Positions 1-7,553 of a DNA stretch of 64,000 bases are shown here, in pieces. Below the pieces are notes generated by a model, which was not told where the DNA came from, made no database searches, and saw nothing but the letters and a program-made list of their open reading frames with translations. Origin of the DNA: Mollicutes bacterium Phil14 (GTDB taxonomy: Bacteria; Bacillota_I; Bacilli_A; ML615J-28; CAG-698); the NCBI GenBank assembly GCA_001940985.1, contig MSHB01000017.1, positions 1 to 64,000 of the forward strand, given 5' to 3'. Position 1 is the stretch's first letter. Every line of letters starts with the position of its first letter. The position numbers and the translations under genes are program-made.

Positions 1-1
1 A

Positions 2-1255
2 AATATAATAAGAGTAGGGAATAAAGAGTATGGATATAACAATCGAGGATTAATAGAAAGTTATACAAAAGGAGAAGAAAGATATAAATATTATTATAAT
101 TATCTAGGACAAAGAAATAAAAAAGAAAGATATAAAAAAGAAGAAAACGAATGGAAACTAAAAGAAAGTAAAGAGTATTACCTAGATGAAGGAATAATAA
201 TAGAAGAAAGCAGTGGGGAAGAAAAGCTAAAGTACTACTATGATAAAGATGGAGTAAGTGGAATAAGATATAAAGGAAAAAATTATGAATTAATAAGAGA
301 TATTTTAAATAATGTAAGTGAAGTAGTATTAAATGGAAAAGTAATAGGGGAATATCTATATGATGGATGGGGAAATGTAGAAGTAAGATTAACGCAAGGT
401 ATAACAAAAGAAGAGCAATATGTAATAGAAAACAATCCATATAGATATAGAGGATATTACTATGATAAAGAGACTGGACTGTTCATGATGGGACAAAGAT
501 ACTATAGTCCTGAGCTATGTAGGTTTATTCAACCAGCTGATGTATCAACATTAAACCCACGCTCTATCAATGGGTTAAATCTATATAGTTTTTCGAACAA
601 CAATCCAATAGGTATTGCATATAGCAGTTTTGGTGCTACTTTTGGGACTAGTGGTGGAATGATTGGTTCTACAAGAGGAACAATCGGTAATATTGTTGGA
701 AGCGGAAGTGTAGGTGGAGGATCAAAAATTAGTGGCTTTGGTTCATTAGGAGGATCTAGTTTTAGTAGTATAAATTGGCCTAAAGCGAATTCTGTTGCAA
801 TGACACACTATACTACTTCGTTGATTAAAAATCCATTTATATCTTGGATGTTGGGAAATATTTCTTATACAAAAACTGTTCAATTAAATTCTGCTGAGAC
901 TTTCTATTCATTTAGCAATATTGGTAATGATGGTTATAGTGCTGGCGTTGGTTTTAATTTTGGTAATTGGTATGGAGGAAGTGTATATGTTAGCAGTGAT
1001 ATCGGTTTTGGTTCTAGTTGGCAACTAACACCTTGGTTGACCGGAAGTTCTGGATGGAGTCTTGAAAACGGAATTTCAATTAGTGGAGGGGTAATTATTG
1101 GTGATACAACTCATGAAATTACTGTTTCAATAGGTAATGGAGCATTATTAGGGTATGCAGCTTGTGCTGGAATTGCTGCTATACCGGTGCCTGGCGCAAG
1201 GGCAGTTGCGGCCACGGCTGCATGCATTATATTTATTATTGATTTGTTTAATTAA
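2..1255 (+). CDS. Rhs/WapA-like polymorphic toxin, C-terminal part (5' end outside window)
   Basis: The listed ORF starts at an internal Met (485), but the same frame is open back to base 2, so this is the 3' part of a much longer gene. The upstream part encodes Tyr/Asp-rich YD-type repeats, then the Rhs-associated core with PYRYRGYYYDKETGLF and RYYSPELCRFIQPAD, ending in INGLNLYSFSNNNP. After the core comes a Gly/Ser-rich linker and a variable tip ending in a hydrophobic segment (ACIIFIIDLFN). In this family the core forms a shell around a C-terminal toxin. The toxin activity is not recognised; the hydrophobic end might suggest a membrane target. The next gene, 14 bp downstream, is probably its immunity gene. 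This is the only Rhs copy here that is joined to repeats, so it is probably the expressed copy. Confidence 0.85.
   Translation, partial: NIIRVGNKEYGYNNRGLIESYTKGEERYKYYYNYLGQRNKKERYKKEENEWKLKESKEYYLDEGIIIEESSGEEKLKYYYDKDGVSGIRYKGKNYELIRDILNNVSEVVLNGKVIGEYLYDGWGNVEVRLTQGITKEEQYVIENNPYRYRGYYYDKETGLFMMGQRYYSPELCRFIQPADVSTLNPRSINGLNLYSFSNNNPIGIAYSSFGATFGTSGGMIGSTRGTIGNIVGSGSVGGGSKISGFGSLGGSSFSSINWPKANSVAMTHYTTSLIKNPFISWMLGNISYTKTVQLNSAETFYSFSNIGNDGYSAGVGFNFGNWYGGSVYVSSDIGFGSSWQLTPWLTGSSGWSLENGISISGGVIIGDTTHEITVSIGNGALLGYAACAGIAAIPVPGARAVAATAACIIFIIDLFN
358..471 (+). repeat. Rhs core direct repeat, copy A (partner 4907-5020)
   Basis: These 114 bp, encoding YDGWGNVEVRLTQGITKE through RYRGYYYDK, recur almost identically at 4907-5020 in front of orphan cassette 2, with only a few substitutions. 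It could serve as homology for swapping toxin tips into the full-length rhs gene; that role is inferred from known Rhs orphan-tip biology. Confidence 0.85.
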
Positions 1256-1269
1256 TTTGGAGGAAAATT

Positions 1270-1704
1270 ATGTATAATAAAATAATTGATGGAATGAAAA
1301 AAGAAGGGAAAAGTTTTCTTAGACTTGCTATATTTTCTACCATTTTATTTGTACTTACATTTATATATATGTATGTTAATGAGAAGAATTTTCAGGATAA
1401 AGTTGTATTATCAATGTTGATGGTATACTCAATGTTTTCTTTGTTTGGCTTATATGGATGGCTATATTCTATTAAATATAGAGTTGAGTTTGATAATGAA
1501 AGAGTTTATTTAAAAACTTTATTTAGAAAAATCGAACTTAATATATGTGATGTTAAAAAATATACATGTAATAGATATAGAAAATCGGTATTCTATCAAT
1601 TCAATTTATTCATAAATGACAAAAAAATTTTGATTAATACAAGATATAAAGATGAATTCGAAAAAGTATTAAATGATTATAAAATCGAACAAATAATTAA
1701 ATAA
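1270..1704 (+). CDS. putative membrane immunity protein for the Rhs tip
   Basis: This 144-aa protein has an RBS (TTGGAGGAA) and lies 14 bp after the Rhs stop. Two hydrophobic helices sit near residues 18-36 and 46-66 (LAIFSTILFVLTFIYMY; MLMVYSMFSLFGLYGWLY). A basic beta-rich tail follows (YRVEFDNERVYLKTLF and so on) and resembles the bacterial PH-like fold of small membrane proteins. Its position directly behind a polymorphic toxin tip is the classic immunity position. No specific immunity family is recognised. Function is inferred from context only. Confidence 0.6.
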   Translation: MYNKIIDGMKKEGKSFLRLAIFSTILFVLTFIYMYVNEKNFQDKVVLSMLMVYSMFSLFGLYGWLYSIKYRVEFDNERVYLKTLFRKIELNICDVKKYTCNRYRKSVFYQFNLFINDKKILINTRYKDEFEKVLNDYKIEQIIK

Positions 1705-1784
1705 TTGTAAACAGGATAAGACGTGCTTCACTTTGCATCACATAGTCTTGCACGTCACCTGTTTTAACTGGGATACCCAGCTTA
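1704..1784 (+). other. approximately 80-nt structured element upstream of serine recombinase, copy 1
   Basis: This segment begins at the immunity gene stop and ends 27 nt before the recombinase start. It contains nested perfect complements AAACAGG (1709-1715)/CCTGTTT (1758-1764) and GACGTGC (1720-1726)/GCACGTC (1750-1756), then a CTGGG-ATA-CCCAG hairpin (1768-1780). A second copy at 13069-13148 also precedes a recombinase of the same family. It may be a leader RNA, a recombination site, or both. It does not match any RNA family I can name. Confidence 0.6.
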
Positions 1785-1811
1785 AAATTGTAATGGTAAG
1801 GAGGCGATGAT

Positions 1812-3203
1812 ATGATAGAATCTATTTTATATAAGACTGCTATATATTGTAGACTTTCTTTAGATGATGGATCTTTAGGAGAATCAGGTAGTATTCAAAC
1901 ACAAAAGATGATGCTAGAAAAATATTGTTGTGATAATAACTTTACTATTAAAGAAGTATATATTGATGATGGTTATTCAGGATTAAATTTTGATAGACCA
2001 GCATTTAAAAGATTAATCGCAGATATTGAATCAGGAAAGATTAGTTTAGTAATAACTAAAGACTTATCTAGGTTAGGTAGAGATTACTTACAAACTGGAT
2101 ACTATACAGAACAATACTTTCCTTTACACAATGTAAGATATATTGCAGTTAACGATAGTGTAGATACATTAATAGATAACAATGATATCGCACCATTTAA
2201 AAATATCTTAAATGATATGTATGCTAAAGATTTATCTAGAAAAGTTAAATCAGCCAAAAGACAAAGAGCGTTAAATGGATTATTTATATCTGCTCAAACA
2301 CCTTATGGGTATATAAAGGATTCTACAAATAAAAATCATTTAATAGTAGATGAAGATGTAAGACATGTTATTGAATTAATATTTAACATGTGTGTTAATG
2401 GAAAAGGAGCACCCACTATTGCTAAAGTTTTAGAAGAAAAAGGAATATTAAATCCTGCGGCTTATAAAACATTAAAAGGTTCAACTAGATTTGCAAAACT
2501 TCAAGGAACTAACCATTATAAATGGAAAGCAGTAACTGTAAGAAAGATATTAACTGATATGGTTTACTGTGGACATATGGAAAATGGTAAATATAAAGTT
2601 GAAAACTACAAAACTAAAAGAAGAGTTAAAGTTCCTGATAGTGAACATATAGTAGTTAAAAATACTCATGAAGCTATTATTAGTGAAGAAACATTTGAAA
2701 CAGTACAAACAGTTTTAAGTGCTAGACACTATCCAGCACATCATGAACATGAAAACTTATTTAAATCAATCTTATTTTGTGAATGTGGTAAAAGAATGGC
2801 TATTGCTCATAAAGTAGGAAACAATAAGAAAGATACTTTTTATAAGTGTGCAAATCACGAGAATAATCCTCATGAATGTCCTAGATCAAATATTATTCAA
2901 TATAGCCAAATAAAAAGTATTATTGAAAAAGAAATATTTGAATTAATGAATAAACTTAAACATAATGAAAAAGCATTCGAAACATTTGTTAGTAAACTAA
3001 AGAAAGAAGAATCTAAGGATAAATCTTCTGAAATTAAGAAAACAGAATCTAGAATTAATACCTTAATCAAAATTGCTTCAAAATTATATGAAGATTATGC
3101 AAGTGATTTAATTAATGAAAGAACTTATAAAGAATTGTTACTTAGAAATAAGCAAGAACAAGACTTATTAGAACAAAAGTTACAATCATTAAAGAATGTG
3201 TAA
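1812..3203 (+). CDS. large serine recombinase, interrupted by in-frame stop
   Basis: The start has an excellent RBS (AAGGAGGCGATGATATG). The N-terminal resolvase domain has YCRLSLDD and the catalytic-serine motif GSIQTQ, then TKDLSRLGRDY. A recombinase domain follows, then a zinc ribbon (FCECGKRM...CPRS) and a coiled-coil tail. It resembles the Tn4451/TnpX-type large serine recombinases of Firmicutes conjugative elements. The reading frame ends at TAA (3201-3203), yet the family's conserved C-terminal segment continues in the same frame to 3404. The protein as written (463 aa) therefore lacks about 60 residues. Catalytic residues are present; whether it still works is unknown. It separates the rhs gene from its orphan cassettes. 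Confidence 0.85.
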   Translation: MIESILYKTAIYCRLSLDDGSLGESGSIQTQKMMLEKYCCDNNFTIKEVYIDDGYSGLNFDRPAFKRLIADIESGKISLVITKDLSRLGRDYLQTGYYTEQYFPLHNVRYIAVNDSVDTLIDNNDIAPFKNILNDMYAKDLSRKVKSAKRQRALNGLFISAQTPYGYIKDSTNKNHLIVDEDVRHVIELIFNMCVNGKGAPTIAKVLEEKGILNPAAYKTLKGSTRFAKLQGTNHYKWKAVTVRKILTDMVYCGHMENGKYKVENYKTKRRVKVPDSEHIVVKNTHEAIISEETFETVQTVLSARHYPAHHEHENLFKSILFCECGKRMAIAHKVGNNKKDTFYKCANHENNPHECPRSNIIQYSQIKSIIEKEIFELMNKLKHNEKAFETFVSKLKKEESKDKSSEIKKTESRINTLIKIASKLYEDYASDLINERTYKELLLRNKQEQDLLEQKLQSLKNV

Positions 3204-3404
3204 GAAAATATAACTTATAAATTAATGAAACTAGACCAATTAAAGCATAAATTTAACAAATTCATAGATAATGTTGAACTAACTACAGATATGGTTAATT
3301 CATTAATAGAACGAATAGAATTGAGTTATTATACAAAAACAGAAGATGGTAAGAAACATAGACGAATGATCATTAAATACAAATTTATTGATGATTCATT
3401 GTAA
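3204..3404 (+). pseudogene. C-terminal remainder of the serine recombinase, same frame after TAA
   Basis: Reading on in the same frame past the stop gives ENITYKLMKLDQLKHKFNKF and then NSLIERIELSYYTKTEDGKK, ending in a proper TAA at 3402. This is the DUF4368-like tail (helix, then ERIEL...beta strand) of these recombinases. A single nonsense change explains the break. An internal ATG at 3225 exists, but I see no convincing RBS in front of it. Confidence 0.7.
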
Positions 3405-3453
3405 TTATTATAAAATATAGGTGACCTAGATGTTTAATACTTAGGACACCATA

Positions 3454-3591
3454 GAATATGACGTCGAAAGTGGACTATATTATTGTATTACTAGATATTA
3501 TTCACCAGAGTTATGTATATTTACAAGTATAGATAGTATAGAGTATTTAGACTATGAAAGTATCAATGGATTAGATTTATATTGTTATTGT
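3454..3591 (+). repeat. Rhs core remnant of orphan cassette 1
   Basis: In the frame of the downstream toxin, and without a start codon, this encodes EYDVESGLYYCITRYYSPELCIFTSIDSIEYL... through INGLDLYCYC. A TAG lies just upstream in the frame (3442). It is nearly identical to the segment before orphan cassette 2 and similar to that before cassette 3. Confidence 0.8.
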
Positions 3592-4227
3592 TTGAATAAT
3601 CCGATTTCTTATTCCGATCCATCAGGTAATTTACCTCAATGGGCTGAATGGTTGATTGGTGGAGCACTGGTTGTAGGAGCGATTGCTTTAACGATTGCTA
3701 CTGCAGGAGTTGGAGGCGCTTTAACAACCGCTTTAGGAGGAAGTTTACTAGCTACTATTGGAAGTGGAGTAGTAGTTGGGGCAGCGGTAGGAGCTGTTAG
3801 TGGAATGATGATTAATGCTGGAACGCAATTAATAACAAATGGTGCCGAAAACTTCTCTTGGAGTGAATTTGGTAAAAGTGCGTGGACTGGTGCTATTGCT
3901 GGTGGAATTGCAGGAGGAGTATTTGCTTGTATTCAATATGGATTATCTGCGGGGAAAATTGCAAATAGTGTTTCAGGATTTAATAAAGCACAAACTAGAT
4001 TAAATAATGTACTTAAACCATTAGGAAATGTTAAAAATTTAGCTAATGCTCCTTTTAGTGGAGCAAACATTGCTAGAACTGTGGGACAAGTTGCGGGTAA
4101 CTATAATACCGCATATTCCGCATATATTTTGGCAAAAGGGACTAAGGCTATTGTAAAGGTTGGCATAGGAGTAGCATATTTCTTACTTGAAAATTTAACT
4201 AGTGATTTAATTGGATTGGCTTTTTAG
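3592..4227 (+). CDS. orphan Rhs tip 1, putative toxin domain
   Basis: The ORF call begins at a TTG inside the Rhs core remnant (NNPISYSDPSGNLPQWAEWL), so this is not a natural N-terminus. The piece is probably silent until recombined onto a full-length rhs gene. After the Rhs DPSG signature there is a long Gly/Ala-rich hydrophobic stretch (residues ~20-75) and then a variable region ending in hydrophobic VGIGVAYFLLENLTSDLIGLAF. No toxin family is recognised; the first ~25 residues nearly match cassette 2. The immunity-like gene follows after 9 bp. Confidence 0.6.
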   Translation: MNNPISYSDPSGNLPQWAEWLIGGALVVGAIALTIATAGVGGALTTALGGSLLATIGSGVVVGAAVGAVSGMMINAGTQLITNGAENFSWSEFGKSAWTGAIAGGIAGGVFACIQYGLSAGKIANSVSGFNKAQTRLNNVLKPLGNVKNLANAPFSGANIARTVGQVAGNYNTAYSAYILAKGTKAIVKVGIGVAYFLLENLTSDLIGLAF

Positions 4228-4236
4228 AAAGGAATT

Positions 4237-4551
4237 ATGGTAAAAATGGAAATAGAATTTAAAAAAGCAATATTTACTTCGAACCAAATAATAATTAAAA
4301 AGAAAAAACAAAATATTGTTATTCCATTAGCTAAAGTGGACAAACTTCTTTATGCAAAATTTTCTATTAAAAATTATTTATCTTTAGGGTTTGGTGATTG
4401 GAGAACTACAGGAGCATTATATATTTATTTAAATGAAAAAATTAATAATAAAAACATGTATTGTTTCTTTATTAAATATGATAATCTTGTACAAATTCCA
4501 GAGAATATTTATAAAAAAATTAAATTTTACGTTCCAGGAGAAACATGGTAA
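4237..4551 (+). CDS. putative immunity protein of orphan cassette 1
   Basis: This 104-aa basic protein starts 9 bp after the orphan toxin stop, with AAAGGA upstream. It is predicted beta-rich (IVIPLAKVDKLLYAKFSI, ALYIYLNEKI, YCFFIKYDNLVQIP) with no membrane helix, and the pattern suggests a PH-like fold as in the first immunity protein. No family is recognised. Its immunity role is inferred from its position. Confidence 0.55.
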   Translation: MVKMEIEFKKAIFTSNQIIIKKKKQNIVIPLAKVDKLLYAKFSIKNYLSLGFGDWRTTGALYIYLNEKINNKNMYCFFIKYDNLVQIPENIYKKIKFYVPGETW

Positions 4552-4587
4552 AAAATATTAAATAATAATTAGCACAAACTTGTAAGA

Positions 4588-4622
4588 GTGTAACTATCTT
4601 AATAGGTAGTTACACTTTTTTT
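4588..4622 (+). terminator. terminator ending orphan cassette 1
   Basis: GTGTAACTA (4588-4596) and TAGTTACAC (4607-4615) form a perfect 9-bp stem followed by a T-run. Related hairpins with AACTTGTA/GACTTGCA lead-ins follow cassettes 2 and 3. The stretch from 4623 to 4860 is AT-rich and I see no gene in it. Confidence 0.85.
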
Positions 4623-4860
4623 AAATAATAAAACTTTTAAAGTTTAACAATATTTTATAATAAATCATTACTATGATATAATTATATCGTAAAAATGATT
4701 GTTGAGTTTAAAATTATAAGAAATTTATTATAAGTGTAATATTTTAAGAAAGTAATAATCTAATAAACATATCAAGTTTTTGAATTTACTAAATATGAGT
4801 TCTATTAAATATTTGGTAATACCATATTTTTAAAACTAATGAAGCGTTAGTCTTAACATT

Positions 4861-4889
4861 TTGACAAAGATATATAATGATGATATAAT
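4861..4889 (+). promoter_or_regulatory. consensus sigma-A promoter before orphan cassette 2
   Basis: TTGACA (4861-4866), a 17-nt spacer and TATAAT (4884-4889) form a perfect consensus. The cassette frame opens at 4902 directly downstream, but it has no in-frame ATG, GTG or TTG until 5145. The promoter may serve the immunity gene. Confidence 0.75.
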
Positions 4890-4901
4890 TAAAGATAATA
4901 G

Positions 4902-5144
4902 ATAAAATATGATGGATGGGGAAATGTAGAAGTAAGATTAACGCAAGGTATAACAAAAGAAGATCAATATGTATTAGAAAACAATCCATATCGATATAGA
5001 GGATATTACTATGATAAAGAAAGTGGATTATATTATTGTATTACTAGATATTATTCACCAGAGTTATGTATATTTACAAGTATAGATAGTATAGAGTATT
5101 TAGACTGTGAAAGTATTAATGGATTAGATTTATATTGTTATTGT
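4902..5144 (+). repeat. Rhs core remnant of orphan cassette 2 (includes repeat copy B 4907-5020)
   Basis: This is the longest core remnant of the three orphans. It encodes YDGWGNVEVRLTQGITKE, NPYRYRGYYYDKESGLYYC and RYYSPELCIFTSIDSIEYL. The first 114 bp match the expressed rhs gene at 358-471; the rest matches orphan cassette 1. It is therefore a mosaic bridge between both. Confidence 0.85.
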
Positions 5145-5792
5145 TTGAATAATCCGATTTCTTATAGTGACCCATCAGGTAATCTTCCACAATGGGCTGA
5201 ATGGTTGATTGGTGGTGCAGTAATTGTAGGATTAGGAATAGCGACAGTCTTTACTGGAGGAGCGGCAGGAGTAATTCTCGGTGCAGCTTTCTATGGTGCC
5301 GTTACAAGTGCTATTGGAGGAGCTTTAGTCGGAGGTGTTATCGGGGGAATAACAGGAGGTTGGAAAGGCGCTTTAGACGGTGCCGCTAGTGGTTTTATGT
5401 GGGGCGCAATATCAGGAGCCATAATAGGTACCTTGACTTCTGGAATTAATATTGCTACAGGTAGCGTTCAAATTGTTGGCAGTGCTCAAAGAACTGGATC
5501 TTTATTTCATCAATTTGCTAGTAATGTTCAAGCTGGCAAAATGTCTCTTGCAGTAGGAAGATATAGTGAAATTCATTTGAATAGAAGTAAAGGATTAGGT
5601 ATTAAAGGATTTAGACCTGATGTAAGTGGTGTTACTAAAAATGGATTAAGGGTTGTTGAAGTTGTTAGTAGTAGTCAAACCTATGCTAGCCAAGTCGCTA
5701 AAATAGGAAGAATGATGGGACAATATTCTCATATTTCTAATGGACTAACTTTAGATGCTTTACGATTTATTATGAACTGGTTTGTATTCTAG
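5145..5792 (+). CDS. orphan Rhs tip 2, putative PD-(D/E)XK-like nuclease toxin
   Basis: The called TTG start lies within the Rhs core (NNPISYSDPSGNLPQWAEWL). A Gly-rich hydrophobic linker follows. The last ~85 residues hold the motif string FRPDVSGV...LRVVEVVSSSQTYASQVAKI. An Asp followed by a beta strand with E-V-x-S-x-x-Q is the pattern of variant restriction-endonuclease-fold toxins, in which the usual Lys is replaced. Nuclease activity is an inference from this pattern. The likely immunity gene starts 38 bp downstream. Confidence 0.6.
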   Translation: MNNPISYSDPSGNLPQWAEWLIGGAVIVGLGIATVFTGGAAGVILGAAFYGAVTSAIGGALVGGVIGGITGGWKGALDGAASGFMWGAISGAIIGTLTSGINIATGSVQIVGSAQRTGSLFHQFASNVQAGKMSLAVGRYSEIHLNRSKGLGIKGFRPDVSGVTKNGLRVVEVVSSSQTYASQVAKIGRMMGQYSHISNGLTLDALRFIMNWFVF

Positions 5793-5830
5793 TAACGTTA
5801 ATTTGTTTAATTATTAAATTGGAGGATAGT

Positions 5831-6412
5831 ATGTTAATTCCTAAATATTTAGAAGAAATATCTGAGGTTATAGATACTTCTAAAAATATAGAAGTGGCTA
5901 AAATTAAATGTAAATGTAGCCATGGTCATTTTTTAGTTTATGAATTTTTTGAGACTGATAATGTAAATATTAAATCAGGATTTAATGAAATAATACGTGA
6001 AAATGATAAATTGTATTTAGTCAAACGCAATTTCTTTGGCAAAATTGTAAAAAAGATTGAATGTGGAAATATGTTTGAAAGAAAACAACGAAGAATAATA
6101 AAGGTGATATGTGAAAAGTGCGGTAAAGAATATACTCTGTTTGATAATTATAAACACGGATATGATGCAGTAATTGCTCAACAAGAAAGCTATACTTTGA
6201 AAGAGAAAATAACTTTTGATTTTAAACAAGTATATCCACAACCAATTGAAGTTTATGTAAAAATTTACCAGGATATTTCCTATGATCAATTTAAAGATGA
6301 GTTTAAAAGTATAGATTATAATGGCTACTTGAATTCATTTTGCAACATTGATATATATGGCATAAATTCAAAATCAAGAAAAATTAAAATTTGTTCAGAG
6401 GAAACAGCATAA
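5831..6412 (+). CDS. putative immunity protein of orphan cassette 2
   Basis: The track starts at a TTG (5819), but that codon overlaps the RBS. ATG 5831, behind GGAGGATAGT, gives 193 aa and is preferred. The protein has Cys/His pairs suggesting a zinc-binding site (IKCKCSHGHFLVYEFF and ICEKCGKEYTLF). No membrane segment and no recognised family. It lies directly downstream of the nuclease-like orphan tip, so an immunity role is inferred. Confidence 0.6.
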   Translation: MLIPKYLEEISEVIDTSKNIEVAKIKCKCSHGHFLVYEFFETDNVNIKSGFNEIIRENDKLYLVKRNFFGKIVKKIECGNMFERKQRRIIKVICEKCGKEYTLFDNYKHGYDAVIAQQESYTLKEKITFDFKQVYPQPIEVYVKIYQDISYDQFKDEFKSIDYNGYLNSFCNIDIYGINSKSRKIKICSEETA

Positions 6413-6432
6413 AATATTATATGAATTAATAT

Positions 6433-6480
6433 AAACTTGTATGAGTGCAGCTATCAGTTCAATAGTTACACTTGTTTTTA
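6433..6480 (+). terminator. decayed terminator ending orphan cassette 2
   Basis: AACTTGTATGAGTGCAGCTA, then CAATAGTTACACTTG and TTTTT, aligns with the terminators at 4588 and 7856, but its stem has mismatches. It runs straight into the decayed CBASS promoter copy. Confidence 0.45.
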
Positions 6481-6483
6481 AAA

Positions 6484-6811
6484 ATGATACTCGTTTGATA
6501 GAAGTGCTAAAATATGGTATAATGATCTATATAAATTATGGAGAATATTTAAAACAGATCAAAAAATTATGTAAAGATATGCTTCTGATAATATTAACAG
6601 GTACATTTGTGAGTTTTGCGACATATTTTTTATAAAGAAATTATAAAATGTATGTAACAAGATATTTTATAGAGACTATGAATACAAGAAAGACTAAAAC
6701 AATAATGAAATTAAACTTTCTTTTTTGCTTAATTAAAATATGTATTAATGATAATATTTATTGATAAAAAGTAAAAGAAGTATGTAGTAGCATGTTGATG
6801 GAGTTTATCAT
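6484..6811 (+). pseudogene. decayed second copy of CBASS promoter plus cap16 5' part
   Basis: This stretch is a degraded paralogue of 7907-8335. The operator-like ATGATACTC-N9-AAGTGCTAA, TTGATA-N17-TATAAT (6495-6523), the RBS region and IKKLCKDMLLIILTGTFVSFATYFL match the Cap16 start (MKKLFKDIFWIIIIGTFVIM). The second TM region is deleted. Matching then resumes (CAAGATATTTTATA, TATTGATAAAAAG, GGAGTTTATCAT) up to the Nudix GGVYH position, where the sequence passes into Rhs core of cassette 3. Several stops break the frame. The track ORF 6441-6635 is part of this and is not a real gene. Confidence 0.75.
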
Positions 6812-6928
6812 AGCTATGATAAAAAAAGTGGACCATATTATTGTAGTTCTAGATATTATTCACCAGAGTTATGTATATTTACAAGTATAGATAGTATTAA
6901 GTATTTAGAACCAAGTTCTATTAATGGA
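6791..6928 (+). repeat. Rhs core remnant of orphan cassette 3
   Basis: In the toxin frame this reads HVDGVYHSYDKKSGPYYC, then RYYSPELCIFTSIDSIKYL and INGLNLYCYC. The first seven residues come from the cap16 remnant; the rest is Rhs core. A TAG at 6788 closes the frame upstream and there is no start codon. Confidence 0.75.
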
Positions 6929-7552
6929 TTGAATTTATATTGCTATTGTGCTAATAACCCTATCATGAATATCGATCCTAGTGGGCATGCATGGTATAAC
7001 CCATTAACATGGGATTGGGGCGAAATCGCTAAAGGTGTTGGACTAGTTATTACAGGGGTTGCTGCGATAGCTGTTGGTGTGGTCACTCTTCCATATGGAG
7101 GATGGATTGCTGCGGTTGCAGGAGTTACAATTCTTGCTGGTGGTGGAACTGCATTGTTTGGATTATCGGATATAGGTGAAGGAATAACAGATTACAATGT
7201 TATTCAAGAGGCAGTCTTTATGGGAAATGAAGATGCATATAATTTAGCAGAAGATATATTTATGTATACAGCTATTGTGGGTACAGCAATTTGTGGTGTT
7301 TACGGCGCTACTCATACAACAATCTCTGCTAATAGAAGTACACCACAATTTAACAAAAAACCACATTCTGCTTTATATAATAAGCAATCAAAAGTATTAA
7401 CTTATTATGGAAAGAATAAACAAATGAAGTATTCTGTTGGTTTCTTCGAAAGAGGGCATCAATGGAACCATTGGCATACAGAAATGAAGCATAGTAAACC
7501 TATTAATAATTTCTTAAGATTTGTTTGGGAAATGGCAAAGAAAGGATTCTAA
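6929..7552 (+). CDS. orphan Rhs tip 3, putative toxin domain
   Basis: This begins at a TTG inside the Rhs core (LYCYCANNPIMNIDPSGHAW). After a hydrophobic Gly/Ala linker (residues ~30-75) the tip domain has YNKQSKVLTYYGKNKQMKYS and a His/Trp cluster FFERGHQWNHWHTEMKHS. The clustered His suggests a nuclease-type active site, but no family is recognised. The region linking to the core differs from cassettes 1 and 2. The immunity gene begins one base after the stop, so it is tightly coupled. Confidence 0.6.
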   Translation: MNLYCYCANNPIMNIDPSGHAWYNPLTWDWGEIAKGVGLVITGVAAIAVGVVTLPYGGWIAAVAGVTILAGGGTALFGLSDIGEGITDYNVIQEAVFMGNEDAYNLAEDIFMYTAIVGTAICGVYGATHTTISANRSTPQFNKKPHSALYNKQSKVLTYYGKNKQMKYSVGFFERGHQWNHWHTEMKHSKPINNFLRFVWEMAKKGF

Positions 7553-7553
7553 T

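Noticed and set aside
4789-4989. 66-aa minus-strand ORF
   Set aside because: Low-complexity Leu/Ile/His translation opposite the promoter and Rhs core repeat; no RBS or family.
5201-5389. 62-aa plus-strand ORF in another frame
   Set aside because: Arg/Trp/Cys-rich shadow of the Gly/Ala-rich linker of orphan tip 2.
6441-6635. 64-aa ORF as an independent small membrane gene
   Set aside because: Its C-terminal half aligns with the Cap16 N-terminus and its upstream part spans the decayed terminator and promoter copy, so it belongs to the cap16 pseudogene.
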